From: Psychrobacter sp. PL19
GTDB lineage: Bacteria; Pseudomonadota; Gammaproteobacteria; Pseudomonadales; Moraxellaceae
NCBI RefSeq assembly: GCF_017875835.1
Contig: NZ_JAGING010000001.1
Span: 2,480,001-2,544,000 of the forward strand
Reading direction: 5' to 3'
DNA length: 64,000 bases
In this document: positions 27,096-36,598 of the stretch, in pieces
Layout: each line of letters begins with the position of its first letter
How positions within the stretch are numbered: position 1 is the stretch's first letter
Made by a program: the position numbers and the translations under genes
The notes under the pieces: model-generated
Seen by the model: only the letters and a program-made list of their open reading frames with translations
Databases searched by the model: none
Told to the model about the DNA's origin: nothing

Positions 27096-27117
27096 TATTT
27101 TGTCATAGAATAATCGC

Positions 27118-27157
27118 AAAAAAAGGCTAAATTCCCTAGAGAATTCAGCCTTTTTTA
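27118..27157. terminator. Bidirectional terminator, azlD / purF
   Basis: AAGGCTAAATTC pairs with GAATTCAGCCTT across a 6-base loop, with A and T runs on each side. It serves the convergent azlD and purF. Confidence 0.9.
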
Positions 27158-27213
27158 TTTAACTTTTTATTGAATTTTTTTTATTTAAAGTCAGCTTATT
27201 TTTGGGCGGGCTA

Positions 27214-28749
27214 CTACATTTCTTCTACACCAGTCATATCAACAGGCGTGTCAGCAACGATTTGCATGCCTTTTTTGCCGGTTTTAGCGGCTTCGCTACG
27301 CAGCTGTTGTAAGTGGTCAAGGTACGCTTCATTGATTTGACCAGTAATATAACAGCCATTAAATACCGCACAATCAAAACCTTCAACCTTACTGTGCTTG
27401 GTGTCTTTTACCGCATCAATTAGGTCGTCCAGATCTTGAAAAATCAAGCGGTCAGCACCGATAATCTTGCGCACTTCATCCACGCTATGACCTGAAGCAA
27501 TCAGCTCACTGCGTACTGGCATATCAATACCGTATACATTGGGATATTTTACTGGCGGCGCAGCGCTGGCAAAAAATACCTTTTTAGCACCTGCATCCCT
27601 TGCCATCTGGATGATTTCGTGACAGGTGGTACCGCGCACGATAGAGTCATCAACCAATAGTACATTCTTACCTTTAAACTCTAATGGTACTGGGCTGAGT
27701 TTTTGACGCACTGATTTCTTACGTTGCTGTTGACCAGGCATGATAAAGGTACGGCCAATATAGCGGTTCTTCATAAAGCCTTCGCGGTACTTGATGTTCA
27801 TCTGTAGCGCTAACTCCATCGCTGAAGTGCGCGAAGTATCTGGAATCGGTATGACCACATCAATATCGTGATCCTCACCCCACTCTCTAAGGATTTTTTG
27901 GCCCAGTTTTTCGCCCATACGTAGACGTGATTTGTAGACTGAAATGTTATCCATAATCGAGTCTGGACGGGCAAAATAAACATACTCAAAAATACACGGC
28001 GTATATTCTTGTTGCTCTACACATTGATGGGTATGCAACTGGTGATTGAGGTCAATAAAGATTGCTTCACCTGGTTTGACATCACGAATAATGCTAAAGC
28101 CTGAGCCGGTAAGCGCCACTGACTCTGAGGCCACCATATATTCGGTGCCGCCATTTTTTGCGAGACGTTCACCAAAGATTAAAGGACGAATACCGTTCGG
28201 GTCACGAAATGCCAGCAAACCATGACCAGTAATCAATGCCACTACCCCATAAGCCCCTTCACAGCGGCTATAAACTGCTTTTACTGCTTCAAAAATATCG
28301 TCAGGGGTTGGATGAGTTTTATCAAGGTTCTGCATTTCATGTGCCAGAACGTTCAATAACACTTCAGAGTCTGAATCGGTATTTAAATGACGGCGATCAT
28401 CTTGATATAATGATTTTGCCAAGCTCTCAGCATTAGTCAAATTACCATTGTGGGCCAAGGTAATACCGTAAGGTGAGTTGACATAAAAAGGTTGGGCCTC
28501 AGCACTGCTAGACGTGCCAGCAGTAGGATAGCGAACGTGACCGATACCAAACTGACCCACCAAACGCTGCATGTGGTGGTTCATAAAGACATCACGTACC
28601 ATGCCATTTTCTTTACGTAAGTATAAGCGCCCATCTTGTAAAGTCACAATACCCGCAGCATCTTGCCCGCGGTGTTGTAACATAGTTAAGGCATCATAAA
28701 GAATTTGATTGACTGGCTCATGAGCTGCAACCCCAACGACTCCACACAT
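27214..28749 (-). CDS. purF: Amidophosphoribosyltransferase
   Basis: PurF makes 5-phosphoribosylamine from PRPP and glutamine, the first committed step of purine synthesis. Its 511 residues compare with about 505 in E. coli. Cys2, exposed after Met removal (MCGVVGVA), is the glutaminase nucleophile; HRGQDAAGI (about 26-34) and the [11 protein letters not shown] motif follow. The phosphoribosyltransferase PRPP site is [13 protein letters not shown] at about 363-375. The E. coli-type subclass without [4Fe-4S] cysteines is indicated. cvpA lies upstream on the same strand as in E. coli, separated by a 307-base AT-rich, repeat-bearing gap. Confidence 0.98.
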   Translation of the reverse strand: MCGVVGVAAHEPVNQILYDALTMLQHRGQDAAGIVTLQDGRLYLRKENGMVRDVFMNHHMQRLVGQFGIGHVRYPTAGTSSSAEAQPFYVNSPYGITLAHNGNLTNAESLAKSLYQDDRRHLNTDSDSEVLLNVLAHEMQNLDKTHPTPDDIFEAVKAVYSRCEGAYGVVALITGHGLLAFRDPNGIRPLIFGERLAKNGGTEYMVASESVALTGSGFSIIRDVKPGEAIFIDLNHQLHTHQCVEQQEYTPCIFEYVYFARPDSIMDNISVYKSRLRMGEKLGQKILREWGEDHDIDVVIPIPDTSRTSAMELALQMNIKYREGFMKNRYIGRTFIMPGQQQRKKSVRQKLSPVPLEFKGKNVLLVDDSIVRGTTCHEIIQMARDAGAKKVFFASAAPPVKYPNVYGIDMPVRSELIASGHSVDEVRKIIGADRLIFQDLDDLIDAVKDTKHSKVEGFDCAVFNGCYITGQINEAYLDHLQQLRSEAAKTGKKGMQIVADTPVDMTGVEEM

Positions 28750-29056
28750 AGTTATATCCTATTTTTAGCCACATATTAGTAACACAATAACAGCACGATT
28801 GCTGGCAGTAAGAGCTGGCAGACAAACGGCTTTGATTATTTTGCTTGCTGAAATTAGATTGTCATTAAAAACAATTAATTGATGATCTATGAATGATGCT
28901 TTATGACTACTAAGTTATTAATGTTGAAAATTAAGTTATTAATGTTAAAAATCATTAGCATTATTAGTCATTAGTATTAAAAATTATTAGTATTAATAAT
29001 CGTTAGCATTAAAAGTTATGAGCGCTAGATGAGGCTTGTCAGCCATTTATCAAGAC
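28750..29056. repeat. cvpA-purF intergenic region with diverged short repeats
   Basis: A 307-base gap. Between 28905 and 29020 variants of TTAAGTTATTAATGTT and CATTAGTATTAAAA recur several times, suggesting repeated slippage or decayed tandem duplications. No gene is seen. The purF ribosome binding site AGGA is near its 3' edge on the minus strand. Confidence 0.55.
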
Positions 29057-29554
29057 TTATGATTGGTTAATTTGATCCCAAGCAACGCCTAGCACATCTG
29101 AGGCCAAAGTCTTGGCCATAGGCGCGTATGGCAGTAACTCTGGTGCTAATACTGAGGTTTGCCATTGCGGCATTTGTACCAATAACGGCGCACTCACACT
29201 AAGCACTACTAAGACGATAAGAATATTTTTGGCCGCGCCAAGTACGCCGCCAGCCATTTTGTCTACCACGCCCAGCCGTAACGTTTTAAGCACCCCTGAA
29301 AATACAAATCCTACCAGATGCATGATCGCCAAGATGACTATGACCACTAATAAGAATGCCATGGCCATCTGCAAGACCGAGCTTTGCACAAATCCTGACA
29401 ACTGTGGTGCAATAGCACTGGCCAACCGAGTAGCGGCAACCAAAGCAATAAACCATCCTATTAGACCGAATGCCGTTTTGACCAAGCCCACTTGAAAACC
29501 GCGCCATAAGCCAATTAAAACAATAAAGGCAATCACAATATCTAAACCACTCAT
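29057..29554 (-). CDS. cvpA: CvpA family membrane protein
   Basis: A 165-residue inner-membrane protein with four hydrophobic helices (GLDIVIAFIVLIGLWRG, LIGWFIALVAATRL, MAFLLVVIVILAIMHLVG and ILIVLVVLSVSAPLLV). CvpA is needed for colicin V production in E. coli and is implicated in envelope stress and biofilm-type phenotypes; the precise activity is unknown. The DIVIAFIVLIGLWRGFQVGLV start is a family hallmark. It lies upstream of purF, a widely conserved pairing. Confidence 0.95.
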   Translation of the reverse strand: MSGLDIVIAFIVLIGLWRGFQVGLVKTAFGLIGWFIALVAATRLASAIAPQLSGFVQSSVLQMAMAFLLVVIVILAIMHLVGFVFSGVLKTLRLGVVDKMAGGVLGAAKNILIVLVVLSVSAPLLVQMPQWQTSVLAPELLPYAPMAKTLASDVLGVAWDQINQS

Positions 29555-29614
29555 GTTTACCGCCCTATTGTCCTATTAACTTGCTTTAGCTTTTATGACT
29601 CGAGCCTTACTTTT

Positions 29615-30649
29615 TTATCCTTCCATCGCATCATAGTAGCCGCCAATCCCTTGAATGCAAGATTGCACTAGACCTGGACCTCGATAAATAAGACCAGTAT
29701 ATAACTGCACCATATCGGCACCCGCTTTGATTTTTTTCACCGCTTTTTCGCCGCTATCGATACCACCAACCCCAATTAAAGTGACTTTATCATCCAATTG
29801 ATCAGAGAATTGTTGTAATATTTGGGTGCTAATGTGGCTAACCGGACGGCCTGATAAACCACCAGCTTGATCGCCATCGGTTAGATCTTCGACCCCGACT
29901 CGGCTTAGAGTAGTATTGGTAGCAATCAAGCCATCAATTTCAAAATCTAACAGCTGTTGCGAGATATAATCGACCTGTAATGGATCTAGATCCGGGGCGA
30001 CTTTGAGTACGATTGGCACATAAAAACCATACTCGGTTGCCAACTGATTATGACGGTTTTTAATAGTGTCTAGTAGATACGTTAATGCTTCGCCACTTTG
30101 CAAGTCACGCAAGTTTTTAGTATTGGGTGATGAGATATTAACCGTAATATAAGAAGCATGCGGATACACGCGTTCAAGACAGTAAACATAATCGTCTGCG
30201 GCATTTTCGACTGGCGTACTGGCATTTTTACCAATATTAATGCCGATGTTGCCTTTATATTTGCAGCGTTTGACGTTTTCGATCAGATAGTCGACGCCCT
30301 GATTATTAAAGCCCATACGGTTAATAATCGCATCCGCTTGTTTGAGCCTAAATAAACGTGGTTTGTCATTGCCAGTTTGCGGCTGCGGGGTGACCGTGCC
30401 CACTTCGATAAAGCCGAAACCCAATTCGGCCAACGCATCAATATAATCGCCATCTTTGTCCAAACCTGCTGCCAGGCCAACTGGATTAGCAAATTGTAAA
30501 CCCATACAATCTATCGGCTGCATTTGCTGGCCATAGACCAGCCCTAACGCTCGAGCTTTATGTGCCTTAGCCAACAAAGATAAGGTCATGTCATGAGCAT
30601 GCTCAGGGTCCATCTTAAACAAAAACGGGCGAAGTAAGGCGTAGGACAT
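29615..30649 (-). CDS. pyrD: Dihydroorotate dehydrogenase (quinone), class 2
   Basis: PyrD oxidises dihydroorotate to orotate, passing electrons to quinone at the inner membrane. It has 344 residues (336 in E. coli). The class 2 N-terminal membrane-association helix is at about 1-30 ([22 protein letters not shown]). FMN and substrate motifs include [16 protein letters not shown] (about 57-72), NRMGFNNQG, the [14 protein letters not shown] segment (about 167-180) with the catalytic serine nearby, and the C-terminal [17 protein letters not shown]. It precedes cvpA-purF on the same strand, 60 bases away, grouping nucleotide genes. Confidence 0.97.
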   Translation of the reverse strand: MSYALLRPFLFKMDPEHAHDMTLSLLAKAHKARALGLVYGQQMQPIDCMGLQFANPVGLAAGLDKDGDYIDALAELGFGFIEVGTVTPQPQTGNDKPRLFRLKQADAIINRMGFNNQGVDYLIENVKRCKYKGNIGINIGKNASTPVENAADDYVYCLERVYPHASYITVNISSPNTKNLRDLQSGEALTYLLDTIKNRHNQLATEYGFYVPIVLKVAPDLDPLQVDYISQQLLDFEIDGLIATNTTLSRVGVEDLTDGDQAGGLSGRPVSHISTQILQQFSDQLDDKVTLIGVGGIDSGEKAVKKIKAGADMVQLYTGLIYRGPGLVQSCIQGIGGYYDAMEG

Positions 30650-30827
30650 AATGACAATAAACCCTAATTGAATAAAAACGATGAGTGGAACTAAATGAGA
30701 TAAATCCAGCGCTGCGATTATATCAGTTTAGCGGAAGTAAGACCAAAGTTTCCTGTGCTGGCAGCCACAAACAAATGCTGAACCAATAAGCCTTTAACGA
30801 GTAAACACTTAGTAAAGCTAGCCAGCT

Positions 30828-31370
30828 TTACGGCACAGGGCGATTATCCGTTAGCGCAATCCAACCACGTACAATGCGGTATAAGTGCCAAATAAAAGTG
30901 AATCCTATAATGAGCACACCCAGTACGGTCAGTAAAATCGATCCAATGGCGATATTACCGCTGTCGGCCATGATGCTGACCCCTAGACCGCCTAAGGCGA
31001 ATACCAGTAACATACCACCAAGTGCAAATAGAACAATACTATACCAAAAGGTTTTGATCTGCCAATCAAAATGAGTTGCCAACCAGGTTCTATCGGCATC
31101 ATGACGCTTGGCATAATTCATGACAATAGGCACAATCCACAGTAGCCCAGCGGTAAAATAGCTCAATACGTATAACAAATAAGTCACATGGTTATAGGTG
31201 ATTAGAGCGCGTTGTTTGTTATCACTCATCATGCCCCCCTGTTGTTGCCGTGCCAGCTCTTGATTAGGCTGGTAGCTAGAAGATATATAGTCATTAACGA
31301 TGTCAGGATCAGCGGTCTTAGTCTGACGATGCAAACTCTCATCAGAATGAGGCTCAGAAGAACGGTTCAT
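30828..31370 (-). CDS. DUF4870-like small membrane protein
   Basis: A 180-residue protein with a polar N-terminus (about 1-50) and three to four membrane helices (YLLYVLSYFTAGLLWIVPIVM, TFWYSIVLFALGGMLLVFAL, AIGSILLTVLGVLIIGFTFI). The sequence between (MNYAKRHDADRTWLATHFDWQIKTFWY) matches the typical DUF4870 arrangement of an aromatic, charged connector. The role is unknown. It lies between gspM and pyrD on the same strand, but separated from both by more than 150 bases, so it is probably transcribed alone. The family assignment is moderate. Confidence 0.75.
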   Translation of the reverse strand: MNRSSEPHSDESLHRQTKTADPDIVNDYISSSYQPNQELARQQQGGMMSDNKQRALITYNHVTYLLYVLSYFTAGLLWIVPIVMNYAKRHDADRTWLATHFDWQIKTFWYSIVLFALGGMLLVFALGGLGVSIMADSGNIAIGSILLTVLGVLIIGFTFIWHLYRIVRGWIALTDNRPVP

Positions 31371-31596
31371 AATAATTATCCATAACTAGCAATAGCCACT
31401 ACTATCAAAGTGGCAACGTACACTAGCGTAACCACTACATATTAACGTAACTGCTAGGCATTCCATTGTGGTGAATCAGGATTATTTCAAGAGGCTAATG
31501 TCAAAATACAGATTTATAGCATCAGTGTTGAGACATGCAGTGCCAACACCTAAAAGATAACCTATGGTTGGGCTCAAGTCATTACATTAGATAACG

Positions 31597-32172
31597 CTAA
31601 GAACTGACTATAGCTTGTACTTGAACAAACTTAGTAGCTGGGTCTTGCTCCATCGATAGTTGGGTAAATTGCCAGCCTTGCTGTTCAAGCTTGCCAAGTG
31701 CCGCGCTTACTACTGCTTGACTGGCATTGGAGAAGCTCAGTTGTACCGCATCACCAGCAGCGACCACTTGCGCATTATCGATACCAGAGGCATTTAATAG
31801 CGAGCTGATACTGCTGGCTGGTGGTGCATCACCACTTTGAGTATTGGCAGCGCTCAAAGCATTACTATCAATATTACCAGCTTGCGCGCGTAGCCAGAAA
31901 TAATCGGCGACTTGTTCTTGGTAATCCGCCTTACTGTCTATTGCCGCTTGGCGCATGCTATAACCACCGTAGCCACCTACGAACAACAGTAAAAATACTA
32001 TTAACACACCCAAGGCCAGCTGGTCACGAGGAGACAGTACCTGCCAGCGCAACCTCAATAGGTTTTGGTAGTGATTTATATGCCCTGACAAGGCGCTATC
32101 TGTCGATGGACTAGGTTTGGCACGACGTTGTAATATTTTCATTACCTGACCTTGGTTGCTCGTATTACTCAC
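31597..32172 (-). CDS. gspM: Type II secretion system protein M
   Basis: GspM is an inner-membrane platform component of type II secretion; it dimerises and binds GspL. The 191-residue protein has a cytosolic start, a single transmembrane helix near 50-72 (QLALGVLIVFLLLFVGGY) and a periplasmic ferredoxin-like domain ending LEQQGWQFTQLSMEQDPA. The arginine-rich segment RWQVLSPRDQLAL just before the membrane helix is a family mark. It lies downstream of gspL, the normal order. Neighbouring gsp genes are absent here, so the other components must lie elsewhere, as in relatives with scattered gsp loci. Confidence 0.88.
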   Translation of the reverse strand: MSNTSNQGQVMKILQRRAKPSPSTDSALSGHINHYQNLLRLRWQVLSPRDQLALGVLIVFLLLFVGGYGGYSMRQAAIDSKADYQEQVADYFWLRAQAGNIDSNALSAANTQSGDAPPASSISSLLNASGIDNAQVVAAGDAVQLSFSNASQAVVSAALGKLEQQGWQFTQLSMEQDPATKFVQVQAIVSS

Positions 32173-32291
32173 TCAATAACAATCATTAATAGGTTTCAAA
32201 ACTCTGAGTCATTAACCATCATTAATGGACTAATGAATAGCTGAATAATAAACGAATACTGCAAATAAACGGTGAGTACGTTAAAGCTTTT

Positions 32292-33527
32292 TTAAGACTC
32301 AGCAGCCTGAGTCGGTACTAAACCATCTTCCATCAAATTTACGGTTATTTGGCCGCTAAACTGACCTTGCCCATTGCTATTTACTCGCTCCAAATTGGCA
32401 TTCAAACCTTGTGACATCAGCGTACTGGCAAACTGATCAAGACTATCACGATTCGGTGCAATTAACGTAAAGCTAAGCGCATTTGGCTCCATAACTAACG
32501 ACTGCGCCCGTAAGGACGACTGTTTGATCAATGGTGATACTCGCGCCAAGATCGCCATGTGCGATGCGGGAGCTTGACTGTCACTACGTAATTTTGGTTG
32601 TACTTGTGCTTGCAATTTTGTGCGGGTGCTCAGGGCTTCATTTGGGAACCAAGACTGATACTGCGCAGCAACCTCGATTTTGGTGGCAACCGCAGCTTCA
32701 CTATAGCGATACCATTGGACACCATCAGTCGCAATTTGTAGGACTAATGCCGATAATGCCACCATCATAGCAACGCGTAAATAAGGCGATAACTGTGAGT
32801 CTGACGACTTAACAAAAAAGTTAAGCGCGTGACGCTCAGGGTTTTCGATCGGCGTGGGCGTGGCTGCTAAGCTAGTCAATAGCAGCTTACTGTCGATAAT
32901 GAGTGCGGCAGTTTCTGTGGCTATATTTGCTGTGCCAGATGGGTGCATAGAGCTGTCAATTGGGGCTAACACACAAACATCACTTAACTGTGGCAGCCGC
33001 TCAAAAATCAATGGCAGATAACTGACTGCCAAACCTTGGTGCGACGACTGTCGCAGGATGGTGGTATGTTCATCTTGGTATAACACCACTTGTTGCCCAG
33101 CGCCCTCTTCGGGAATAGGCAACAATAAAAAATCAGGCAGTAACGCTTGAACCGTTAAACCTGCCAGGGTGGCACTTTGCTGCCACGTTTCGATATCACT
33201 TTGCGCAAGTGCGTATAAATAATGGCTATTGGCATAGCTGATCTGCCGCACCGCCAGTTGTTCGACTGGAGCGAGTGAGGTTTCTTCAAACAAGTATTGT
33301 TTGCCCGTCGTACCTAACTGCTTAAGCTGAGTAGAGCTCAGCTCAGTACTTACTTGTAACAGATGACTTGAAGGAAAGTATAGGCACAACGTTTTGTGAC
33401 TATTGGTTTTATAGCTGCTATAGACATCATGTAACTGCTGCCAGCTGTCAACCGACTGCCACTGTTTTGTATCCGCATGCCACACAGCCAGCGGACTATT
33501 TTGTGCTCTTAACCAAACGTGTAACAC
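32292..33527 (-). CDS. gspL: Type II secretion system protein L
   Basis: GspL links the cytosolic ATPase GspE to the periplasmic GspM ring. The 411-residue protein has an actin-like cytoplasmic half (about 1-235), one transmembrane helix near 250-272 (VAMMVALSALVLQIATDGVQW), then a periplasmic ferredoxin-like domain, with the conserved NSFTLIAPNRDSLDQFASTL-like region (LSFTLIAPNRDSLDQF). The start is a GTG with AAGGA about 9 bases upstream. It is followed by gspM after 119 bases. The two encode the assembly platform pair. Identification is good from order, length and architecture. Confidence 0.88.
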   Translation of the reverse strand: MLHVWLRAQNSPLAVWHADTKQWQSVDSWQQLHDVYSSYKTNSHKTLCLYFPSSHLLQVSTELSSTQLKQLGTTGKQYLFEETSLAPVEQLAVRQISYANSHYLYALAQSDIETWQQSATLAGLTVQALLPDFLLLPIPEEGAGQQVVLYQDEHTTILRQSSHQGLAVSYLPLIFERLPQLSDVCVLAPIDSSMHPSGTANIATETAALIIDSKLLLTSLAATPTPIENPERHALNFFVKSSDSQLSPYLRVAMMVALSALVLQIATDGVQWYRYSEAAVATKIEVAAQYQSWFPNEALSTRTKLQAQVQPKLRSDSQAPASHMAILARVSPLIKQSSLRAQSLVMEPNALSFTLIAPNRDSLDQFASTLMSQGLNANLERVNSNGQGQFSGQITVNLMEDGLVPTQAAES

Positions 33528-33716
33528 TAAACGCGTCCTTGCTCATCGAACTGTGGGTAAAAGCGAAATATATAAACAAGTTTTATAATATTTTCTGTTA
33601 CAGCGGTTATCAATATTACTCAGTATTGAGGATGAACTACCGACCACCTATAGAGGTGGCGGTTTCTTAGGTAATACCCATACTTGTTAAATTAAATGAT
33701 AACACTACAGCTAGTA

Positions 33717-34175
33717 CTAACGTGGTTGAGTGGGAACAAAGCGATCAATTTCATTAGCCATACCAGCCATTACAAATTCCATCTCAAACACCCGCGCCTC
33801 TGCTAAAGAAAATGCTTCAGGATTATTATTAGTTAGTAGGCCCGCAAGATTAGCCACGATGGACATATGACATACTATCACCAAACACTCTGCCTCGATA
33901 TTCGCCAGTGCTGTTAGAGCCGTTTTTGCATCATCAGCAGGAGTGATATTGTCTTGCACCGTTACTGGCACTGTGGGCGCGCACGTTTGCAATTGCGCTA
34001 GAGTCTGCTGCGCTCTATGGTAAGGACTAACGACGAAATAATCAGGCGCATAATGTTCAATAATATAATCTGCTGTTTGCACTGCTTGTTGTTGTCCATA
34101 ATCAGTCAGTTGGCGCGCGCTATCTGGTCGGGTCTCGTCTTCTGCTTGACCATGACGCATCAATATAATCTTCAT
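33717..34175 (-). CDS. sixA: Phosphohistidine phosphatase SixA
   Basis: A 152-residue histidine phosphatase. The catalytic RHG triad occurs at 7-9 (ILMRHGQAED) with the second conserved His in VCHMSI near residue 109 (ECLVIVCHMSIVANL). SixA dephosphorylates phosphohistidine in the nitrogen phosphotransfer and histidine-kinase systems. It lies 57 bases downstream of gpsA on the same strand, probably as an operon. The short length and missing extensions match SixA rather than larger phosphoglycerate mutases. Confidence 0.92.
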   Translation of the reverse strand: MKIILMRHGQAEDETRPDSARQLTDYGQQQAVQTADYIIEHYAPDYFVVSPYHRAQQTLAQLQTCAPTVPVTVQDNITPADDAKTALTALANIEAECLVIVCHMSIVANLAGLLTNNNPEAFSLAEARVFEMEFVMAGMANEIDRFVPTQPR

Positions 34176-34232
34176 AACGTTCCTTGGCTTAAGTTTTAAT
34201 TAAAACCTTAATTTCTATTGTTTTTATCATTC

Positions 34233-35558
34233 TCAGTCTTTATTTTCATCAGCAGCACTTTTATCAGCAGCATTGTTATCAGAGTCATCTTCAAGCAAGT
34301 TATTACTTGCGGCTTGCATTTTCGCGGTGAGCGACTCATTGCTGTGGTCATGAGCCATCACAAATTCGACGTCACTACGAAAGCCTGCTTCCATCAAGTG
34401 TAAAGCCACGCCAAGCGCTGCTTTATCTTCATAAATAACCGCGTATAAAGCATGGGTAATGGGCATATAAATACCCTCTTTAACGGCTTTTTCGTGCACC
34501 TGTTGGATCGTATTTACCCCTTCAGCCGTTTGACCCAGCTTTTTTACGGCAGCATCAATACTCATACCGCGACCCAGCATATTACCAATACGGTAGTTAC
34601 GGCTTAGCTCAGAGCTACAAGTAGCATATAAGTCGCCAACCCCAGATAAGCCTAAAAAGGTCAAAGGATTAGCGCCCGTTTCGACACCGAAGCGGCTCAT
34701 CTCTGCTAAGGCACGCGTTAATAACATTGCTTTGGTGTTTTCGCCAACCTCGTAGGCCGCTGCCATGCCCATTGCAATGGCATAAATATTTTTGAGGGTG
34801 CCTCCCAACTCAACACCACGAATATCATCACTGGCAAAGACTCGAAAAAACGCACTATGTAATGCCGCTTGTACCGCATGGCGTAGGGGCTCAGAGTCAC
34901 TAGCAATCACGGTTGCAGACGGCATGTTTTTCATAATTTCTATTGCTAAATTTGGTCCTGACATAACGCCAAAATTAACCTCAGGTAACTCGTCTTTAAT
35001 GATATCGCTCATGAAGGCGAAAGTATCTTTTTCCATACCTTTGGTCAACGATACGATTGATTGCCCGGTAATAAAGGGCGCAATATTCTTTAGGGTTTCG
35101 CGAAAAGCTAAGCTGGGTACCGCGAGGAAAATAATGTCTTTATCTTTGACTGTCGCTTCTAAATCATGACTGTACTTAAGACGGTCATCAAGTTTGTGAC
35201 CAGGCAGATATTTTTTATTCATCTGCAGTTTTGCCATAGATTTGACCGTACGTTTATTACGCACCCATAGCGTGGTGTCACAACCGTTACGCGCCGCTAA
35301 GTTTGCCATCGCCGTGCCAAAACTGCCACCACCCAAGAACGCCAAGCGCAATTTGGTAGAATTATTATGAATTTGCGACATTTTTTCAGCTACAGCGGCC
35401 TCCACTGCACTGGGATTCAGCTTTTTTCGGCCAAGACCTGACTTGGTAGCACGTTCAATAATACTTGCCAGTAGCCTGTTTTGTTTTTCAACAGCGCTAT
35501 TGTCAATACTATGGTCTGTGTCTTTAGCATTATTATCGGTTGAGCTAGTCATAATCAT
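34233..35558 (-). CDS. gpsA: Glycerol-3-phosphate dehydrogenase [NAD(P)+] with long N- and C-terminal extensions
   Basis: GpsA makes glycerol-3-phosphate for phospholipid synthesis. The enzyme core starts at about residue 68 with the Rossmann loop LAFLGGGSFGTAMANL, then LWVRNKRTVKSM, SLTKGMEKDT, VMSGPNLAIEI (catalytic-region motif) and a central helix with the LKNIYAIAMGMAAAYEVGENTKAML and FLGLSGVGDLYATCSS motifs. Total length is 441 against about 340 for typical enzymes; roughly 67 residues precede the core (Asp/Ser/Asn rich) and about 30 follow it (ending ADKSAADENKD). Both are low-complexity and probably disordered. sixA follows on the same strand. Confidence 0.97.
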   Translation of the reverse strand: MIMTSSTDNNAKDTDHSIDNSAVEKQNRLLASIIERATKSGLGRKKLNPSAVEAAVAEKMSQIHNNSTKLRLAFLGGGSFGTAMANLAARNGCDTTLWVRNKRTVKSMAKLQMNKKYLPGHKLDDRLKYSHDLEATVKDKDIIFLAVPSLAFRETLKNIAPFITGQSIVSLTKGMEKDTFAFMSDIIKDELPEVNFGVMSGPNLAIEIMKNMPSATVIASDSEPLRHAVQAALHSAFFRVFASDDIRGVELGGTLKNIYAIAMGMAAAYEVGENTKAMLLTRALAEMSRFGVETGANPLTFLGLSGVGDLYATCSSELSRNYRIGNMLGRGMSIDAAVKKLGQTAEGVNTIQQVHEKAVKEGIYMPITHALYAVIYEDKAALGVALHLMEAGFRSDVEFVMAHDHSNESLTAKMQAASNNLLEDDSDNNAADKSAADENKD

Positions 35559-35688
35559 TTATCCGTGTTGGCCGACTTATATGGTTTATCGCTATTATTT
35601 ATAGCGCTAGTATGGCACATCTATACTGAGGCTAACTTGCTTAATAAATGGTTAGGTTAGGGCGTGTATTTACCAGGCTCAGCGTTGT

Positions 35689-36348
35689 TTACGACTCAAA
35701 GCGTAGTAGTGGCTCAATATCTATCGGTTTACGTACAGGTTTATCACAAGGACTGGTACCAGTATAAACAAAAGCCGTGACATAATCATCTGCCGCAACG
35801 CCAAAGTATTCTTTTACTGCAGGCTCGTTACACAGCAGGCCCGTGCGCCATACAGTACTGAATCCTTGGGCTTTTAAAGCTAAAATAAGATTTTGTATCG
35901 CCGCGCCTGCACTCAGCATTTGTTCAAAAAACGGCACTTTTTTGTGGTCTTGCATCTGAGTAACGACCGTAATGATAACGGGTGCTCGTAGCGGCATATT
36001 GTAGGTTTTTTGCTGAGTTTTCTCAGACAGTACCTCCCCTTCTCTAGCCGCTTTTGCCTCAGCGGCAGCAAGGAAGGCGTGTCCCAGTTGGTGGCGCGCA
36101 TTGCCTTCGGTGATAATGAATCGCCATGGCTGTAGTTTTTTATGATCAGGTGCCGTCGCCGCACATTCGATTGCGGCTTCAATTTGGGTATGAGTGGGCG
36201 CAGGAATACTTAAATTACCAATACTGCGTCTTGATTTAATCCAATTAATCAGCTGTTCGTCAGTGACTTGTGCATTATCCACTGTTTTATCTTCAGTATG
36301 CGCCGATTCATTATTTCTCTGTATTTCATTGTCATCGAGCATGCTCAT
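35689..36348 (-). CDS. YdjA-like nitroreductase
   Basis: A 219-residue flavin oxidoreductase of the nitroreductase family, close to the YdjA subgroup. Core segments are SRRSIGNLSIPAPT (about 38-51, FMN phosphate contact), AATAPDHKKLQPWRFIIT (about 67-84), and GAAIQNLILALKAQGFSTVWRTGLL with the C-terminal FVYTGTSP. Compared with E. coli YdjA (183 residues) it carries about 27 extra polar residues at the start. The natural substrate is unknown. A long inverted repeat lies downstream. Confidence 0.9.
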   Translation of the reverse strand: MSMLDDNEIQRNNESAHTEDKTVDNAQVTDEQLINWIKSRRSIGNLSIPAPTHTQIEAAIECAATAPDHKKLQPWRFIITEGNARHQLGHAFLAAAEAKAAREGEVLSEKTQQKTYNMPLRAPVIITVVTQMQDHKKVPFFEQMLSAGAAIQNLILALKAQGFSTVWRTGLLCNEPAVKEYFGVAADDYVTAFVYTGTSPCDKPVRKPIDIEPLLRFES

Positions 36349-36444
36349 AATTCATCCTTATTTGTTATTATCGTTAGATATTAATACATAGCATGTGTTT
36401 TATTATCATTACTCTTAATGGTATATCCACTACTACACAACCTT

Positions 36445-36486
36445 GCCTACAGTTTCTGCAAATAACGGCTGCAAGAAACTGTAGGC
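36445..36486. repeat. Long inverted repeat between the nitroreductase and zapE
   Basis: GCCTACAGTTTCT (36445-36457) is exactly complementary to AGAAACTGTAGGC near 36474-36486, across a 16-base loop that can extend the stem with TGCA pairs. There is no T run on either side, so it is not a typical terminator. A protein-binding operator or a palindromic repeat family is possible. Confidence 0.65.
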
Positions 36487-36598
36487 AAAATTGAGCGTCC
36501 TGCACTATCGTATGTTTATAACCAGTATTTCTAAGCTATCGTTATGTGAGTAGTCAAATCAAAACATCTCGATCAAGAGATCTATAATAAGATACTCA

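Noticed and set aside
31597..33527. Remnant of a broken type II secretion locus
   Set aside because: gspL and gspM are both intact, full-length and in normal order; related genera scatter their gsp genes.
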